A stretch of 64,000 nt of DNA from Charina bottae (GCA_023362775.1 JALMGJ010000004.1:56039798-56103797), one strand, 5' to 3'; shown: positions 43,604-55,554, counted from the stretch's first letter. Notes: generated from the sequence alone by a model not told the origin. Numbers and translations: made by a program.

Positions 43604-43938
43604 TTACACAGGGGGTGTGGTGGCTCAGCGGGTAAGATGCCAGGCTTGTTGATCAGAAGATCGCAAGTTCGGAGGTTCAGATCCCTAGCCCCGCGTGACA
43701 GAGCGAGCTCCTGCACTTGCCCCAGCTCTTGCCAACCTAGCAATTCGAAAGCATGCAAATGCAAGTAGATGAATAGGTACCACTTCGGTGGGATGGTAAC
43801 AGTGTTCCGTGAGCGTCATGCTGGCCGCATGACCATGGAAGCGTCTTCAGACAATGCTGACTCTTCGGCTAACAAACAGAGATGAGCACCGGCCCCTAGA
43901 GTTGGACACGACTGTGCAGGGGAAACCTTTACCTTTTT
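43604..43938 (+). mobile_element. tRNA-derived SINE with BovB-like 3' tail, second copy
   Basis: Same family as 18241-18625: A box 'tggctcagcgggtaag', B-box region 'gttcggaggttcagatccc', body 'aatgcaagtagatgaatagg', 3' 'cctagagttggacacgactg'. A 12-bp TSD 'tacaattacaga' flanks it (43592-43603 and 43939-43950). Confidence 0.92.
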
Positions 43939-43950
43939 TACAATTACAGA

Positions 43951-45395
43951 GATACCTTGGTAAGATATTGGTGTTCCTAGTATGCTAGTAACCAGTTGTG
44001 TCATCTCCTTCCTGGTTTTCATATTAGTGGGTTTTTGTGGAATCTTGTGTTTTCTCCAACCTGTTGCCCCCCAGGCATGCTTGGGTGACTACTTTCAAAA
44101 TGCCTGGATGGCAGGGGTGACCATATTCTAGTTGAGATCTGGAGAGAAAAGTGATAGTGGGAAAGCTTGTAATATACCATACAGCATTCACTAAGCCTAC
44201 CATAATGCTTAGTAATGGAAAGAATTAGGCTTGCAGGTGGATATGTAACATGTTATAATAATGTTATATTAACATCCTGTCAGGTATTACAGTAATGCTT
44301 CCAGAATCACGGAAGAATCACAATTTAGATCCACAAAATCTTGAAGAGGTTCAGATTTTTACACCTTCACTTTGTGCTTTTAGCTATCTTGCCATCCAAA
44401 CATACCTGTCAGAAAGAGTATCCTTGTCTCTATGAGCAGAGATTTTTGTTCCTTCCCTCTCAATCTAGGACATTACATAACATATCCAGGCATGAAAATG
44501 AGAGAGTAAGAGGCAAGATACCATTTATTAAAGGTGCCAGCCATTAGCAAAATGGGCCAAGGAACAATAGTAATAAACAATAACTTCCAATAAATTTCCT
44601 AACTGAAAGGCTTCTGATTGTGCCTGCTCTGAAAACAGTTTTTATCTAAGTAAACACAATTCTCTTTTAAAAACCAAGCAACCCTTTAGTAGCCATTATT
44701 TTCCTGTCAATCATAAGATTACACAGCTATGTAATTGCAATGTCACTAGAGTTATCTGGTGGCTGCTGCTGTTTCCAATAGAATAATAGTGTGCATTTTC
44801 TCAGCTCTGATGACATTGCAGTGGAAAAAAATTACACATCACATTGCTTGGAGAACATAGATTAATATTCTCTCAAACCATCAGAGGTACTGCACCTGCA
44901 AAAGATAGATTACTTGGAGCAGCTCTAGCAGAAGATACATTTTCTTGTTTCAGTTTGCACACTCATTGCTAGGGCATCTGTCTAGGATCATTCACTCCCA
45001 AAGCAGTGAGAATTGCTGGCAGAGGTCAAGTGACTTTGTACTGAAAGATGACAGCTGATACTTCCATGGTCCTAAATGGAAGCATGTTGTTTACCCATCT
45101 ACTGGAAGCCTTCTAATCTAGGCCTGATATTTGAATGCTATGAAGTTTATCATCCCATCAGGAAAGCTCAAGACAAAATCAAATTGTATATTTTGTACAA
45201 TTAACAAATGCTCAAAGCTTTAAAAAAAATGTTGCAAGGATTTTAACAAGACTTGACATAGAAACACGTGACTGACATAACTGGCTTTGGTGATGGTAAA
45301 TTCAAGGCTAGGGATTAAAAAGATTCTGCCACAGGTTATGTTAGGAATGATTCTGGAAGTTTTACTGTAATACCTGACAGGATGTTAATTGGGAA
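43951..45395. other. Unassigned AT-rich sequence
   Basis: 44056-44130 ('ctccaacctgttgccccc', 'caaaatgcctggatggca') may be a decayed hAT MITE. Nothing else was recognised. Confidence 0.5.
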
Positions 45396-45800
45396 ATATT
45401 TATTTATTTATTTGTCATATTTTTCTACCGCCCATCTCGCATGCAACGACTCTGGGCGGCTAACAGATAACTAAACGACAAAACACTACAATATAAATAT
45501 AAATATAAGTATAAATACATAAAAATACAGATAAAAATATAAAAATACAAAATATAAAATTCAAGATGGCAATAAGATCTTATCCTTGGCACCATCATGG
45601 TGCCAACCACCCCCATGAATGGCTGTCCCCCCTCCCACCCCAAGCAAGGTGGCATAAACATGTCTTAAGCTCCCTCCGGAAGGCCGCGAGAGTGGGGGCC
45701 TGTCTTACCTCCGGGGGTAACTTGTTCCAAGAACCTTCTGTTCTCCACTTGAAATATCCAGTGATGGAGAGCATACTGTCTGGACTGATGGAGAACAAGA
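45396..45800 (-). mobile_element. L2-like LINE 3' end
   Basis: (TTTA)n, 'ctaccgcccatctcgcatgc', 'gactctgggcggctaacaga', a long AT-rich stretch, then the minus-strand ORF2 C-terminus (SWNKLPPEVRQAPTLAAFRR, ELKTCLCHLAWGG at 45595-45798). Different 3' UTR from the other L2 tails, so another subfamily. Confidence 0.85.
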
Positions 45801-46003
45801 TATTTATTTATTCTTGACAAATTTATTTTTCCAAAGTGCTTACAGATCTAGCTTTAAATGATTTCTAAGATTTTTCAGTTACTTCTTAGACTAACAGATC
45901 TGCAGTTCCCTGGAACCCTATTTCTCCTCTCTGAGGATTTACAAATCTGTTTCAAAGGCATTCAAAATTTGAATCAAATATGGTGAAAACAATGCCATTT
46001 ATG

Positions 46004-46159
46004 TCTGTAGCTTGAATCATGTCAACTGGATTTCTATTTTCTTAGTGGAAACGTTTCGCTCCTTAGTGGAAACGTTTCCACTAAGAAAATAGAAATCCAG
46101 TTGACATGATTCAAGCTACAGACAATTCCACCTGGATGACTGAGAACCTTAATAGACAT
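46004..46159. mobile_element. Palindromic PLE family A terminal-repeat insertion
   Basis: Delimited by a 13-14 bp TSD 'aatgccatttatgt' (45991-46004 and 46160-46173). The left half is the PLE terminal repeat in minus orientation, ending in the hammerhead stem II strand (GGAGC read as 'gctcc' at 46058-46062). The right half is the same repeat in plus orientation, complete to its 3' end 'cacctggatgactgagaac'. The two arms 46002-46057 and 46069-46124 are perfect reverse complements (56 bp) around an 11-nt spacer. A second, 22-bp perfect palindrome sits at 46063-46084. No coding sequence. Confidence 0.92.
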
Positions 46160-46173
46160 AATGCCATTTATGT

Positions 46174-47436
46174 AAAAGCTGAATCAAAAATATAGTCTTT
46201 ATGTAGTCCTTTAGCTGTAAGAAATCCTCTTATTAGAACACCGCCCCGAACCTACACTTACTCTTAAGAATGTTTCTGTATAATAGAATCATAAATAGCA
46301 GCAGGGGTCTCAGATCTATGTTTGACATAAAGATTTTCCCAACATATAGCTCCTATCAATAAAATCAAAGACTGTACTCAAATTTTAAAAAAGCTGTGAG
46401 CAGCCGTCTACTATTGATGTATATTTGGCTAACAGATAATCTAGAGCAAAAAAAAATCTATAATCAGTTGTTCTTTGTAGAATTAGCCAGTTCTTTAGCC
46501 AGGATATTACTGTCCAATCTTGAGGCTTATGAAGGAGATACCTGGCATTGTCTTTTCTGGCAATATTAGTAATTCATGGAGCTGTATCTTGTTTGTTTTC
46601 TTGTATGTTGGGACTATATTATTAAGTTTCCAGCCTTTTGTGATACAACTTATATTATTTATGTGGGAAAACAAGCCTGCGAGCAGCAGGGAATCCAGTA
46701 CAAATTATGTTTAAAGATTTCTTCCCAAATGTTTTGCTACTTAAATAATTGAATCAAGAATGTAACTACTTATGGTGATACTGGTGGCCACTAGAGTGCA
46801 GAGTTTAAATCCAATTTATTTTATTATTTGCAATATTCTCAATCTTAGAAATATTTCCACTAAATTGTTGTTAGTAATAACCCTCCCAAAGGGATGTTGC
46901 AATAGGGATCATTAAAGATGTTGACACATGAGAAAGTGAGTTAAACCTGACTCAAAGCAATTATTTCTTCCCATCCTCAAATACACACATGCCTATTTGT
47001 ATGCTTGCTTAGAAATACATTTGGAGACACTGTTTGTCAAAGGAAGTCTCTTTTGCAGATAACACACCTTCACAGGCTTGATTCTAATTCATAAAACACA
47101 CCTGGAAAAATATACTGTGTAAGCCTTCTGTCCCATTTCCTCAGTGTGTTGTTCATAAAACTTGCCCCAAGTGCACAGATAAAATTTAAAAATCTGACCG
47201 AAAAGTAAAATAAATTGACAAATCAGTATTTGGATATAGACCTAATATTAATCTTGCCTCCCCTTGTCCCCAAAAAGAGTAAACTAGCAATTCATAGGTC
47301 ATAAAACTCTCTTAGAAAGCTATAATCCTAAAGCAATCATAAAAACTTCTATTTCTTGTTGTCGAATTGTCCAAGCAATGAGATTTAAAAGGAAGCTTTC
47401 ACTAGTAAGCCTTGAAATGAGAAATAGTTCATACAA
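46174..47436. other. Unassigned AT-rich sequence
   Basis: No gene or repeat family recognised. Confidence 0.6.
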
Positions 47437-47453
47437 AAACTAAATCCTTGTGG

Positions 47454-47966
47454 CGAGACTATTATATGCATGAACATGGAGAGATACTGAAATACCGACA
47501 ACCGAGAAGTGGGTCGTGAAGATGGTGGAACTTGTGGAACTTGTGAAATTGACCTGCTTGGTCAGAGATAAGACAAGTACTTTTATAAAAAAGCCTGGAA
47601 ACTTCTTATGGACTTTTTGCTTAAAATGGGAAAAAAATGAATTGGTGATTTTTGGATTTGTTCGTTGAAAAGAGGTTGAATTTTTGGATTTGTTGATTTT
47701 TGGATTTGTTGATTTTTGGATTTGTTTGTTGAAAAGAGGTTGAAAAGAGGTTGAAGAAGAGAACCATGTTGTAACTTTAAAGAGGGAGGAGAGATAATTA
47801 ACTTGCCTGTAACTGCTATAAAGAAGATCAGAAGTCCCTTCCCTTTTCCTTTTCCTTTCCCTTTTCCTTTTCTACCTGACCTGTCTTTTCTACTTTTTTT
47901 AACCTTTTATCTTTCTTTCTTTTTTAATTTCACTCTATATAATTTTATATACAGTATATATAAAAG
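47454..47966 (+). mobile_element. 5'-truncated L1 LINE 3' end
   Basis: A 17-bp perfect TSD 'aaactaaatccttgtgg' (47437-47453 and 47967-47983) brackets 513 bp. The left part reads as an L1-like C-terminus in broken frames (KKAWKLLMDFLLKMGK at about 47588-47636), followed by a 3' UTR with tandem 'gatttttggatttgtt' repeats (47649-47728) and a pyrimidine-rich tract (47836-47930). There is no long poly-A. The L1 assignment rests mainly on that short peptide and the TSD size. Confidence 0.7.
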
Positions 47967-47983
47967 AAACTAAATCCTTGTGG

Positions 47984-48949
47984 ACAAATTAATAAAGATG
48001 AGAATCTTGTCCCAAATGTGCAATCTGTACAGAGATCCAGGAGGAGGAAGAGGAGGAGGAAATTATTCATCTCCAGGGGATTGCTGGACAGCTCCTCCAA
48101 TTCCTCAGGCAGATGGTAACAATGGATATTTCTGCATTGTCTCTTTTTTTATTGGGGTGACTTAAATGTAAGCAATGATGTCAGGACTGTGGTTAATGAG
48201 TTTGTTAGCTGCTGTTCAAAGGTTTTGCCTACTCTTGGTTGATGCTGGAAGTGCTGGTTGAGAATTTTCTTGGCAGAATTGCTGCCCAGTAAAATTAGAG
48301 CCTCCCCTTCCACCATCACTTGAACTAAGTAGACAGACTCCTGATCAAGAAACAGCCCTGTGACCATTAATGTGCAGTAGCCAGGTAAGAGCAGGCTTGA
48401 GCACACATCAAACTGAATAAGGACTTGACTTCTTTACTTCCACCCTGAAAATGCCAGTGTGGCTATGGCCAGAAGTACAAATAACAAATAACAACAAATA
48501 ACAAATAACAATAGAATTTATGAAGAACACCAGCAATATATATGCCTTTTTCAGGTATACCCAACCAATGCAAATTTCACATAAATAATTCATGTGTGAA
48601 ATTGCCATCATAAAATCAACTGTATTTTTAGAAAAAATGCTCCAAAACTGAACAAGTGGAAACCCATATTACCTGGTGTGTCGTTTTTGTCTAGATGCTT
48701 CTTTACAGGGATTGGATTAACAATGTGTCTCACAAATCTTGCACTGGAGCCTACAGAGGAATTGAAACATGTCTTTCAAAATTAAGTCCTCATCTTGTTT
48801 GTGCCCAATGCTTTGTGTCTTTTGATTTTTTAAAATAATTTATTAAAAGTTTTAAAAAGGAAGATAAAAACTAATGCAAACTAATATAAAGTAAGGAAGA
48901 AAAAAGAAAAAGAAAGAAATCAAAGAGAAAGCTAAAAGTATTGTTTTTT
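47984..48949. other. Unassigned; one unrecognised minus-strand frame
   Basis: The 85-codon minus-strand frame at 48149-48406 (MCSSLLLPGYCTLMVTGLFL at the start) is longer than chance neighbours and not obviously a repeat, but I recognise no family. An 'acaaataa' mini-repeat lies at 48476-48512. Confidence 0.45.
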
Positions 48950-48957
48950 CTCTAATC

Positions 48958-49267
48958 CAGGCTTTCTCAACATTTTGACCCTGGAGGAACCCTTGAAATA
49001 TTTTTCAGGCCCTGGGGAACCCCTGCACATTCAGGCTCAAATATAGGCCACAAGTTACAAAATTATTATATTTTTTTCATGCGTAGGCCTGTATATATGC
49101 ATTAATAATGTTATTAAACTAAAAATAAAGAATGAAACTTGCCTCTTAAATGTGAAGTTGCCTGAATTTGAAATATATTTTTTAAATAAATCATGATCTC
49201 CCAGGGAACCCCTAGTGATCTCTCATGGAAACCTAGGGTTCCACAGAACCCTGGTTGAGAAACCCTG
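48958..49267. mobile_element. hAT-type MITE
   Basis: TIRs CAGGCTTTCTCAAC at left and GTTGAGAAACCCTG at right (reverse complement CAGGGTTTCTCAAC), flanked by a perfect 8-bp TSD 'ctctaatc' (48950-48957 and 49268-49275). Subterminal 'ggaacccttg' and 'gggaacccct' blocks recur. 310 bp, no transposase. Confidence 0.94.
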
Positions 49268-49275
49268 CTCTAATC

Positions 49276-49730
49276 AAAGAAGACAGTTTGGCCATCTCAG
49301 AAAGTTCCATCATCTTCACCAACCATTCCTCTATTTTAGGTATTGCCAAATCTTTCCATCTTTATCAAATAAAAGAAAACTTTTGGTAATTTGCCTTGAG
49401 TGATTTTAATATTTTTCTCAGAAGTTCTATCCAGTTGTGGGGAAATCATCAGAAGTAAAGCTGTATTCCAAGATAAAGATATATTGGCATTCTCTGATAT
49501 TGATCCTGCTACAGGTTTGAGCAAACATGGTCCTATATATGAGGTAAAATATTATATGTGATTTCTTATGGCTGCAAAGAAGATGTTGTCTTCTATGTTG
49601 TTTTTTGTTTCTATTAAAAGAGTGTATTATAGGTATCTTTAATTTGAAAAATACCTGCACTGAAAGTGATGATAACATATATTATAGACAATCCATTTAA
49701 AGAACCATGTTGCCATTTTTGTATCATGGT
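49276..49730. other. Unassigned AT-rich sequence
   Basis: No gene or repeat family recognised. Confidence 0.6.
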
Positions 49731-49742
49731 AAAACCATGCAG

Positions 49743-50355
49743 ATTTTGTATTTCTAGGCGCAAAGATTACTGCAGACGCTGACTGCAGCCAGGAAATCAG
49801 AAGATGTCTACTTCTTGGGAGGAGAGCAATGACAAATCTTGATAAAATAGTTAAGAGCAGAGACATCACACTGACGACAAAGGTCCGCATAGTTAAAGCA
49901 ATGGTAATTGCTTTAGTAACCTATTTAGCCGTAGTAACCTATGGCTGCGAGAGCTGGACCATAAGGAAGGCTGAGTGAAGGAAGATAGATGCTTTTGAAC
50001 TGTGGTGTTGGAGGAAAATTCTGAGAGTGCCTTGGACTGCAAGAAGATCAAACCATACTCCAGGAAATCAAGCCAGACTGCTCACTTGAGGGAATGATAT
50101 TAAAGGCAAAACTGAAGTACTTTGGCCACATAATGAGAAGACAGGATACCCTGGAGAAGAAGCTGATGCTAGGGAAAGTGGAAGGCAAAAGGAAGAGGGG
50201 CCGACCAAGGGCAAGATGGATGGATGGTATTCTGGAGGTGATGGACTCGACTGTGGGGGATCCGGGGATGGCGACAGCCGACAGGAAGCTCTGGCGTGGG
50301 CTGGTCCATGAAGTCACGAAGAGTCGGAAGCGACTGAATGAATAAACAACAACAA
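49743..50355 (+). mobile_element. RTE-BovB LINE, second subfamily, 5'-truncated
   Basis: 12-bp TSD 'aaaaccatgcag' (49731-49742 and 50356-50367). Codes the ORF2 C-terminus (LKAKLKYFGHIMRRQDTLEK, GKRKRGRPRARWMDGILEVM, HEVTKSRKRLNE) and ends 'aataaacaacaacaaa'. It is nearly identical to the 3' part of 52622-55542 except for an extra 'ttgctttagtaacctattta' segment near 49910, which duplicates 'gtagtaaccta' and breaks the frame, and a TGA at about 49976. Confidence 0.93.
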
Positions 50356-50572
50356 AAAACCATGCAGGAGGCAAGCTGATCATGGTTTTGATTTTGAGGT
50401 CAACATTTGTCACACAGCCAGAATAACACCAACATATTAGAACTTATCTAAAAGCTTCAACTGAAATTGGCATTTTTGTGGCGGCCTTACTTCATCTATA
50501 ATTTAACATTATCAAGTAGTAGACACAACTGATAAAGTAATTTCTTTAGGCAAAGTCTAAGTTGTCATTCTC

Positions 50573-50586
50573 GAGGAGAGAGAGAG

Positions 50587-50622
<36 letters not shown>
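50573..50622. repeat. (GA)n-(GT)n microsatellite
   Basis: GA units followed by about 14 GT units. Confidence 0.95.
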
Positions 50623-50623
<1 letters not shown>

Positions 50624-51189
50624 TATCTCAGATTTTCATTGATACTTCAATTATAAGGAGAAAAAAATGTGAACTTTTCTATTTGCCTACATGCTCAGAT
50701 ACACAGTGTGAAGATTATGACAGAGACTACTGCTTCTCTTTGCTGGAATTAGTGAGATTGCAAACCTTGCTTGAATGACACTGCAGTCATCAGCTGAATA
50801 TTCCTGCAAAATGACAGCTAAAAATGAATGCAGTTAAAGAGCCTTGGGTGTGCATTGCATGCGTCAGCATGATTTTATTTTTACCAAATTATCAGGGCCG
50901 GTTCACATGATTCCTTGAAATTGTTGTGGACATGTGAAAAGCCTCTGATTTGAAGATAGTTTAACCAGAGGTCATATGATGACCTTTGGGTTAGAAAAAG
51001 TTTAATTCCTGTTTAATTCAAAGATCCAATAGAAAAAGATCCTTCCAACATTGTCCTTTGAACACAATTTTAATGCATGAATCCCAGAGCCATTTTGTTC
51101 TAAAAAATCTGAGACTGTCACAACATAATAATTATTGATCCCAGTTTAGTAACTATGATACTTTCTCACCTTCAGTGGATCATTATTTT
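50623..51189. other. Unassigned sequence
   Basis: No gene or repeat family recognised. Confidence 0.55.
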
Positions 51190-51650
51190 GTAGAAGTAAA
51201 GGGGCTTGGGCATCTCACTGTAACACTATGAGCTATATCACTGTGTAGAAAATGACAGCATTGGGGTTGGTGAATATGATCATTGGAGAAGGAAATAGCA
51301 AGTCCCTCAATATTCTTCCAAGAACACCAAATGGGCATTCACAAATAGGAGAATGTCAGCATGATACTGGAAGATACCTGGGAGAGAAGAAGAGTGCAAA
51401 TACAATGTGTCATAAGATTGTTCAGTGAAGATTATAACATAGAATTAATGAATTAGATCTAATAAGACTGCCTGAAGAACTCTGGACAAAAAATCTAATT
51501 TTAAAACTGAAGAAAATATCCCAAAATGGAAAAAGCGAAGGCTATGTTGCTGATATGTTGAAAATAGTTTGAGAAAGGTGGGAAGCAAAAGACAAGAGAC
51601 AGGAAAAAATATGTCCAGCTAAATGCTGAGTTCTGAATAAGAAAAGGAAT
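51190..51650 (+). pseudogene. Ancient RTE/BovB 5' relic with internal deletion
   Basis: 51190-51380 follows the BovB 5' region ('gaagtaaaggggcttgggca', then 'ggagaaggaaatagcaagtc', 'cttccaagaacaccaaatgg', corresponding to 'ggaggaaatggcaaaccact ... cttgccaagaaaacccatgg'). 51440-51640 then matches the linker after the endonuclease (LPEELW at about 51468-51485, ERWEAKDKR at about 51570-51597, compare PEELWMEV and ERREAKGKG). The endonuclease between them is deleted. Divergence is similar to the 38807 copy. Confidence 0.72.
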
Positions 51651-52609
51651 TTTGCAGATTGCTATTTGCATCAACAGTTTTAATTGTGTTAAAATGCTAA
51701 TTGCGAACAGCTCTCTGTTTTGCATGGGGATAAGAAATGTCTGGAGAAAAAGACAGGGTTCTGAGCACCGAGATGTCACCATGCCCAGTGAGTCATCTAA
51801 TTCTATGATCAGTAGAAACAAAGCAGGCAGTTCAACACACAGCAGCTAAAATTAAGCTAAATGGAATACAATGCCTTTTGATTAGGTACTAATATGTGAT
51901 TGAGGAGGAACACAGCTGCATACACAGCATTAGCATGGTGACAATAAGAACATTCTGACTGCCTTTTCTTTCTCCTCACAATTCGTGCTTCAAGGCAAAC
52001 ACCACAAGATGCATTTGTACTAATCAACTAGGGAGAACTCTGACATTGTTTGCATACTGCCTGTCATTACACTCCATCATGTTACAGACTTGGCCTTCAT
52101 TGTGTCACATACAGTAGCTAATCTTTCCAAGACATTGTGTGGCCTTGCATCTTAAGAGGCAATTTCCCCATGCCCCTTGGCAACCCATAGAGTGAAATGC
52201 AAAGGCAAGAACATTGGAAATGATACCCTCTGCCACAAGATTTTCAGGTAGTCTGCTTTGGGGGAATGGATGAGCCTATGACCCTTCCTGTGGAGAGTTC
52301 TCTTCTCGAAAGCTACTATCCAGAAAGCATGAGAATTCTTATCCAAATCCTTGAGCCTAAAACTGCATTTTCCTAACATACAGTTTATGATCTATGTAGT
52401 CACACCTCCTGAATTGCTTTTTCTTGAATAAACAATGACCCCCAACATTCCAGCTGAAGCTTAACTGGAACTGGATGACATTACTTTTCCTTTATCTTTC
52501 ATGAAATGTTTTCAAGTTATTGTAAGAATTTATTTAAGTAGTTTTTCATATTAACTGCTACTGTATATGCTGTGAGACAGTTCTGAGAAAAATATATAAT
52601 TCAGTAAGT
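51651..52609. other. Unassigned sequence
   Basis: No gene or repeat family recognised. Confidence 0.6.
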
Positions 52610-52621
52610 AACTGAAGGATG

Positions 52622-55535
52622 TGATGACGCAGCTAGCTCAAAGCCGAAAGGACGGCTAGCGGCCGACGGTGCTGGTGGTGAACGACGAATCCGATGTTCT
52701 AAAGATCAACACACCATAGGAACCTGGAATGTAAGATCTATGAGCCAGGGCAAATTGGATGTGGTTATTGGTGAGATGTCAAGATTAAATATAGACATTT
52801 TAGGTGTCAGTGAACTGAAATGGACTGGGATGGGCCACTTCACATCAGATGACCACCAGATCTACTACTGTGGACAAGAGGACCACAGAAGAAATGGAGT
52901 AGCCTTCATAATTAATAATAAAGTGGCTAAAGCAGTGCTTGGATACAATCCAAAAAACGATAGAATGATCTCAATTCGAATTCAGGGTAAGCCATTTAAC
53001 ATCACAGTGATCCAAATATACGCCCCAACCACAGATGCTGAAGAAGCAGAAGTAGATCAGTTCTATGAGGATCTGCAGCACCTACTAGATAATACACCAA
53101 AAAGAGATGTTATTTTCATTACAGGAGACTGGAATGCTAAGGTGGGTAGTCAGACGACACCTGGAATTATAGGCAAGCATGGTCTGGGAGAACAAAATGA
53201 AGCAGGACATAGGCTGATAGAATTTTGCCAAGACAACTCACTGTGCATAACAAACACTCTCTTCCAACAACCTAAAAGACGACTTTATACATGGACTTCA
53301 CCAGATGGTCGACACCGAAATCAGATTGACTACATCCTTTGCAGCCAAAGGTGGCGGACATCTATACAGTCGGTAAAAACAAGACCTGGAGCTGACTGTA
53401 GTTCAGATCACGAACTTCTTATTGCACAATTTAGAATCAGACTAAAGAGAATAGGGAAGACCCACAGATCAGTTAGATATGAGCTCACTAATATTCCTAA
53501 GGAATATGCAGTGGAGGTGAAGAATAGATTTAAGGGACTAGATTTAGTAGATAGGGTCCCAGAAGAACTATGGACAGAAGTTCGCAACATTGTTCAGGAG
53601 GCGGCAACAAAAAACGTCCCAAAGAAAAAGAAAACCAAAAAGGCAAGATGGCTGTCTGCTGAAACACTGGAAGTAGCCCAAGAAAGAAGGAAAGCAAAAG
53701 GCAACAGTGATAGGGGGAGATATGCCCAATTAAATGCAAAATTCCAGAGGTTAGCCAGAAGAGATAAGGAATTATTTTTAAACAAGCAATGTGCGGAAGT
53801 GGAAGAAGACAATAGAATAGGAAGGACAAGAGACCTCTTCCAGAAAATTAGAAACATCGGAGGTAAATTCCAGGCAAAAATGGGTATGATCAAAAACAAA
53901 GATGGTAAAGACCTAACAGAAGCAGAAGAGATCAAGAAAAGGTGGCAAGAATATACGGAAGATCTGTATAGAAAGGATAATAATATTGGAGATAGCTTTG
54001 ACGGTGTGGTCAGTGAGTTAGAGCCAGACATCCTGAAGAGTGAGGTTGAATGGGCCTTAAGAAGCATTGCTAATAACAAGGCAGCAGGAGACGACGGTAT
54101 CCCAGCTGAACTGTTTAAAATCTTGCAAGATGATGCTGTCAAGGTGATGCATGCCATATGCCAGCAAATTTGGAAAACACAAGAATGGCCATCAGATTGG
54201 AAAAAATCAACTTATATCCCCATACCAAAAAAGGGAAGCACTAAAGAATGTTCAAATTATTGAACAGTGGCACTTATTTCACATGCCAGTAAGGTAATGC
54301 TCAAGATCTTGCAAGGTAGACTCCAGCAATTCATGGAGCGAGAATTGCCAGATGTACAAGCTGGGTTTAGAAAAGGCAGAGGAACTAGAGACCAAATTGC
54401 CAATATCCGCTGGATAATGGAGAAAGCCAGGGAATTTCAGAAAAACATCTATTTCTGTTTTATTGACTATTCTAAAGCCTTTGACTGTGTGGATCATAAC
54501 AAATTGTGGCAAGTTCTTGGTGGTATGGGGATACCAAGTCATCTTGTCTGCCTCCTGAGGAATCTGTATAACGACCAAGTAGCAACGGTAAGAACAGAGC
54601 ACGGAACAACGGACTGGTTTAAAATTGGGAAAGGAGTACGGCAGGGTTGTATACTCTCACCCTACCTATTCAACCTGTACGCAGAACACATCATGCAACA
54701 TGCTGGGCTTGAGGAATCCAAGGCTGGAGTTAAAATCGCTGGAAGAAACATTAACAATCTCAGATATGCAGATGATACCACTTTGATGGCTGAAAGCGAG
54801 GAGGAGTTGAGGAGCCTTATGACGAAGGTGAAAGAAGAAAGTGCAAAAGCTGGGTTGCAGCTAAACCTCAAAAAAACCAAGATTATGGCAATGAGCTTGA
54901 TTGATGACTGGCAAATAGAGGGAGAAAAAGTGGAGGCAGTGACAGACTTTGTATTTCTAGGCGCAAAGATTACTGCAGACGCTGACTGCAGCCAGGAAAT
55001 CAGAAGACGTCTACTTCTTGGGAGGAGAGCAATGGCAAATCTTGATAAAATAGTTAAGAGCAGAGACATCACACTGACAACTAAGATCCGCATAGTTAAA
55101 GCAATGGTATTCCCTGTAGTAACCTATGGCTGCGAGAGCTGGACCATAAGGAAGGCTGAGCGAAGGAAGATAGATGCTTTTGAACTGTGGTGTTGGAGGA
55201 AAATTCTGAGAGTGCTTTGGACTGCAAGAAGATAAAACCAGTCCATACTCCAGGAAATCAAGCCAGACTGCTCACTTGAGGGAATGATATTAAAGGCAAA
55301 ACTGAAGTACTTTGGCCACATAATGAGAAGACAGGATACCCTGGAGAAGAAGCTGATGCTAGGGGAAGTGGAAGGCAAAAGGAAGAGGGGCCGACCAAGG
55401 GCAAGATGGATGGATGGTATTCTGGAGGTGACGGACTCAACCATTGGGGAGCTGGGGATGGTGACAGCCGACAGAAAGCTCTGGCGTGGACTGGTCCATG
55501 AAGTCACGAAGAGTCGGAAACGACTGAACGAATAA
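52622..55535 (+). pseudogene. BovB ORF2, second subfamily, two nonsense codons
   Basis: Open from the left end through GTWNVRSMSQGK, GVSELKWTGMGH (catalytic Glu present), GDWNAKVG and SDHELLIAQ. It then has a TGA at 54261-54263, where relatives read SNYRTIAL (CGA to TGA, a CpG transition). The frame continues ALISHASKVMLKI, FIDYSKAFDCVDHNKL, GVRQGCILSP and YADD, to a TAA at 55232-55234 (TARR-stop, relatives TARRSNQ). The final part 55284-55535 ends HEVTKSRKRLNE. No indel was noted, so all catalytic residues of endonuclease and RT survive and only two stops separate it from an open frame. Confidence 0.9.
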
Positions 55536-55542
55536 ACAACAA
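52622..55542 (+). mobile_element. RTE-BovB LINE, second subfamily, nearly complete
   Basis: 12-bp TSD 'aactgaaggatg' (52610-52621 and 55543-55554). The left end is truncated within the N-terminal coding region (equivalent to SRK-ETAGPKPKG of the 33219 copy), so it lacks the 5' UTR. The 3' end reads 'cgactgaacgaataaacaac'. Confidence 0.94.
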
Positions 55543-55554
55543 AACTGAAGGATG

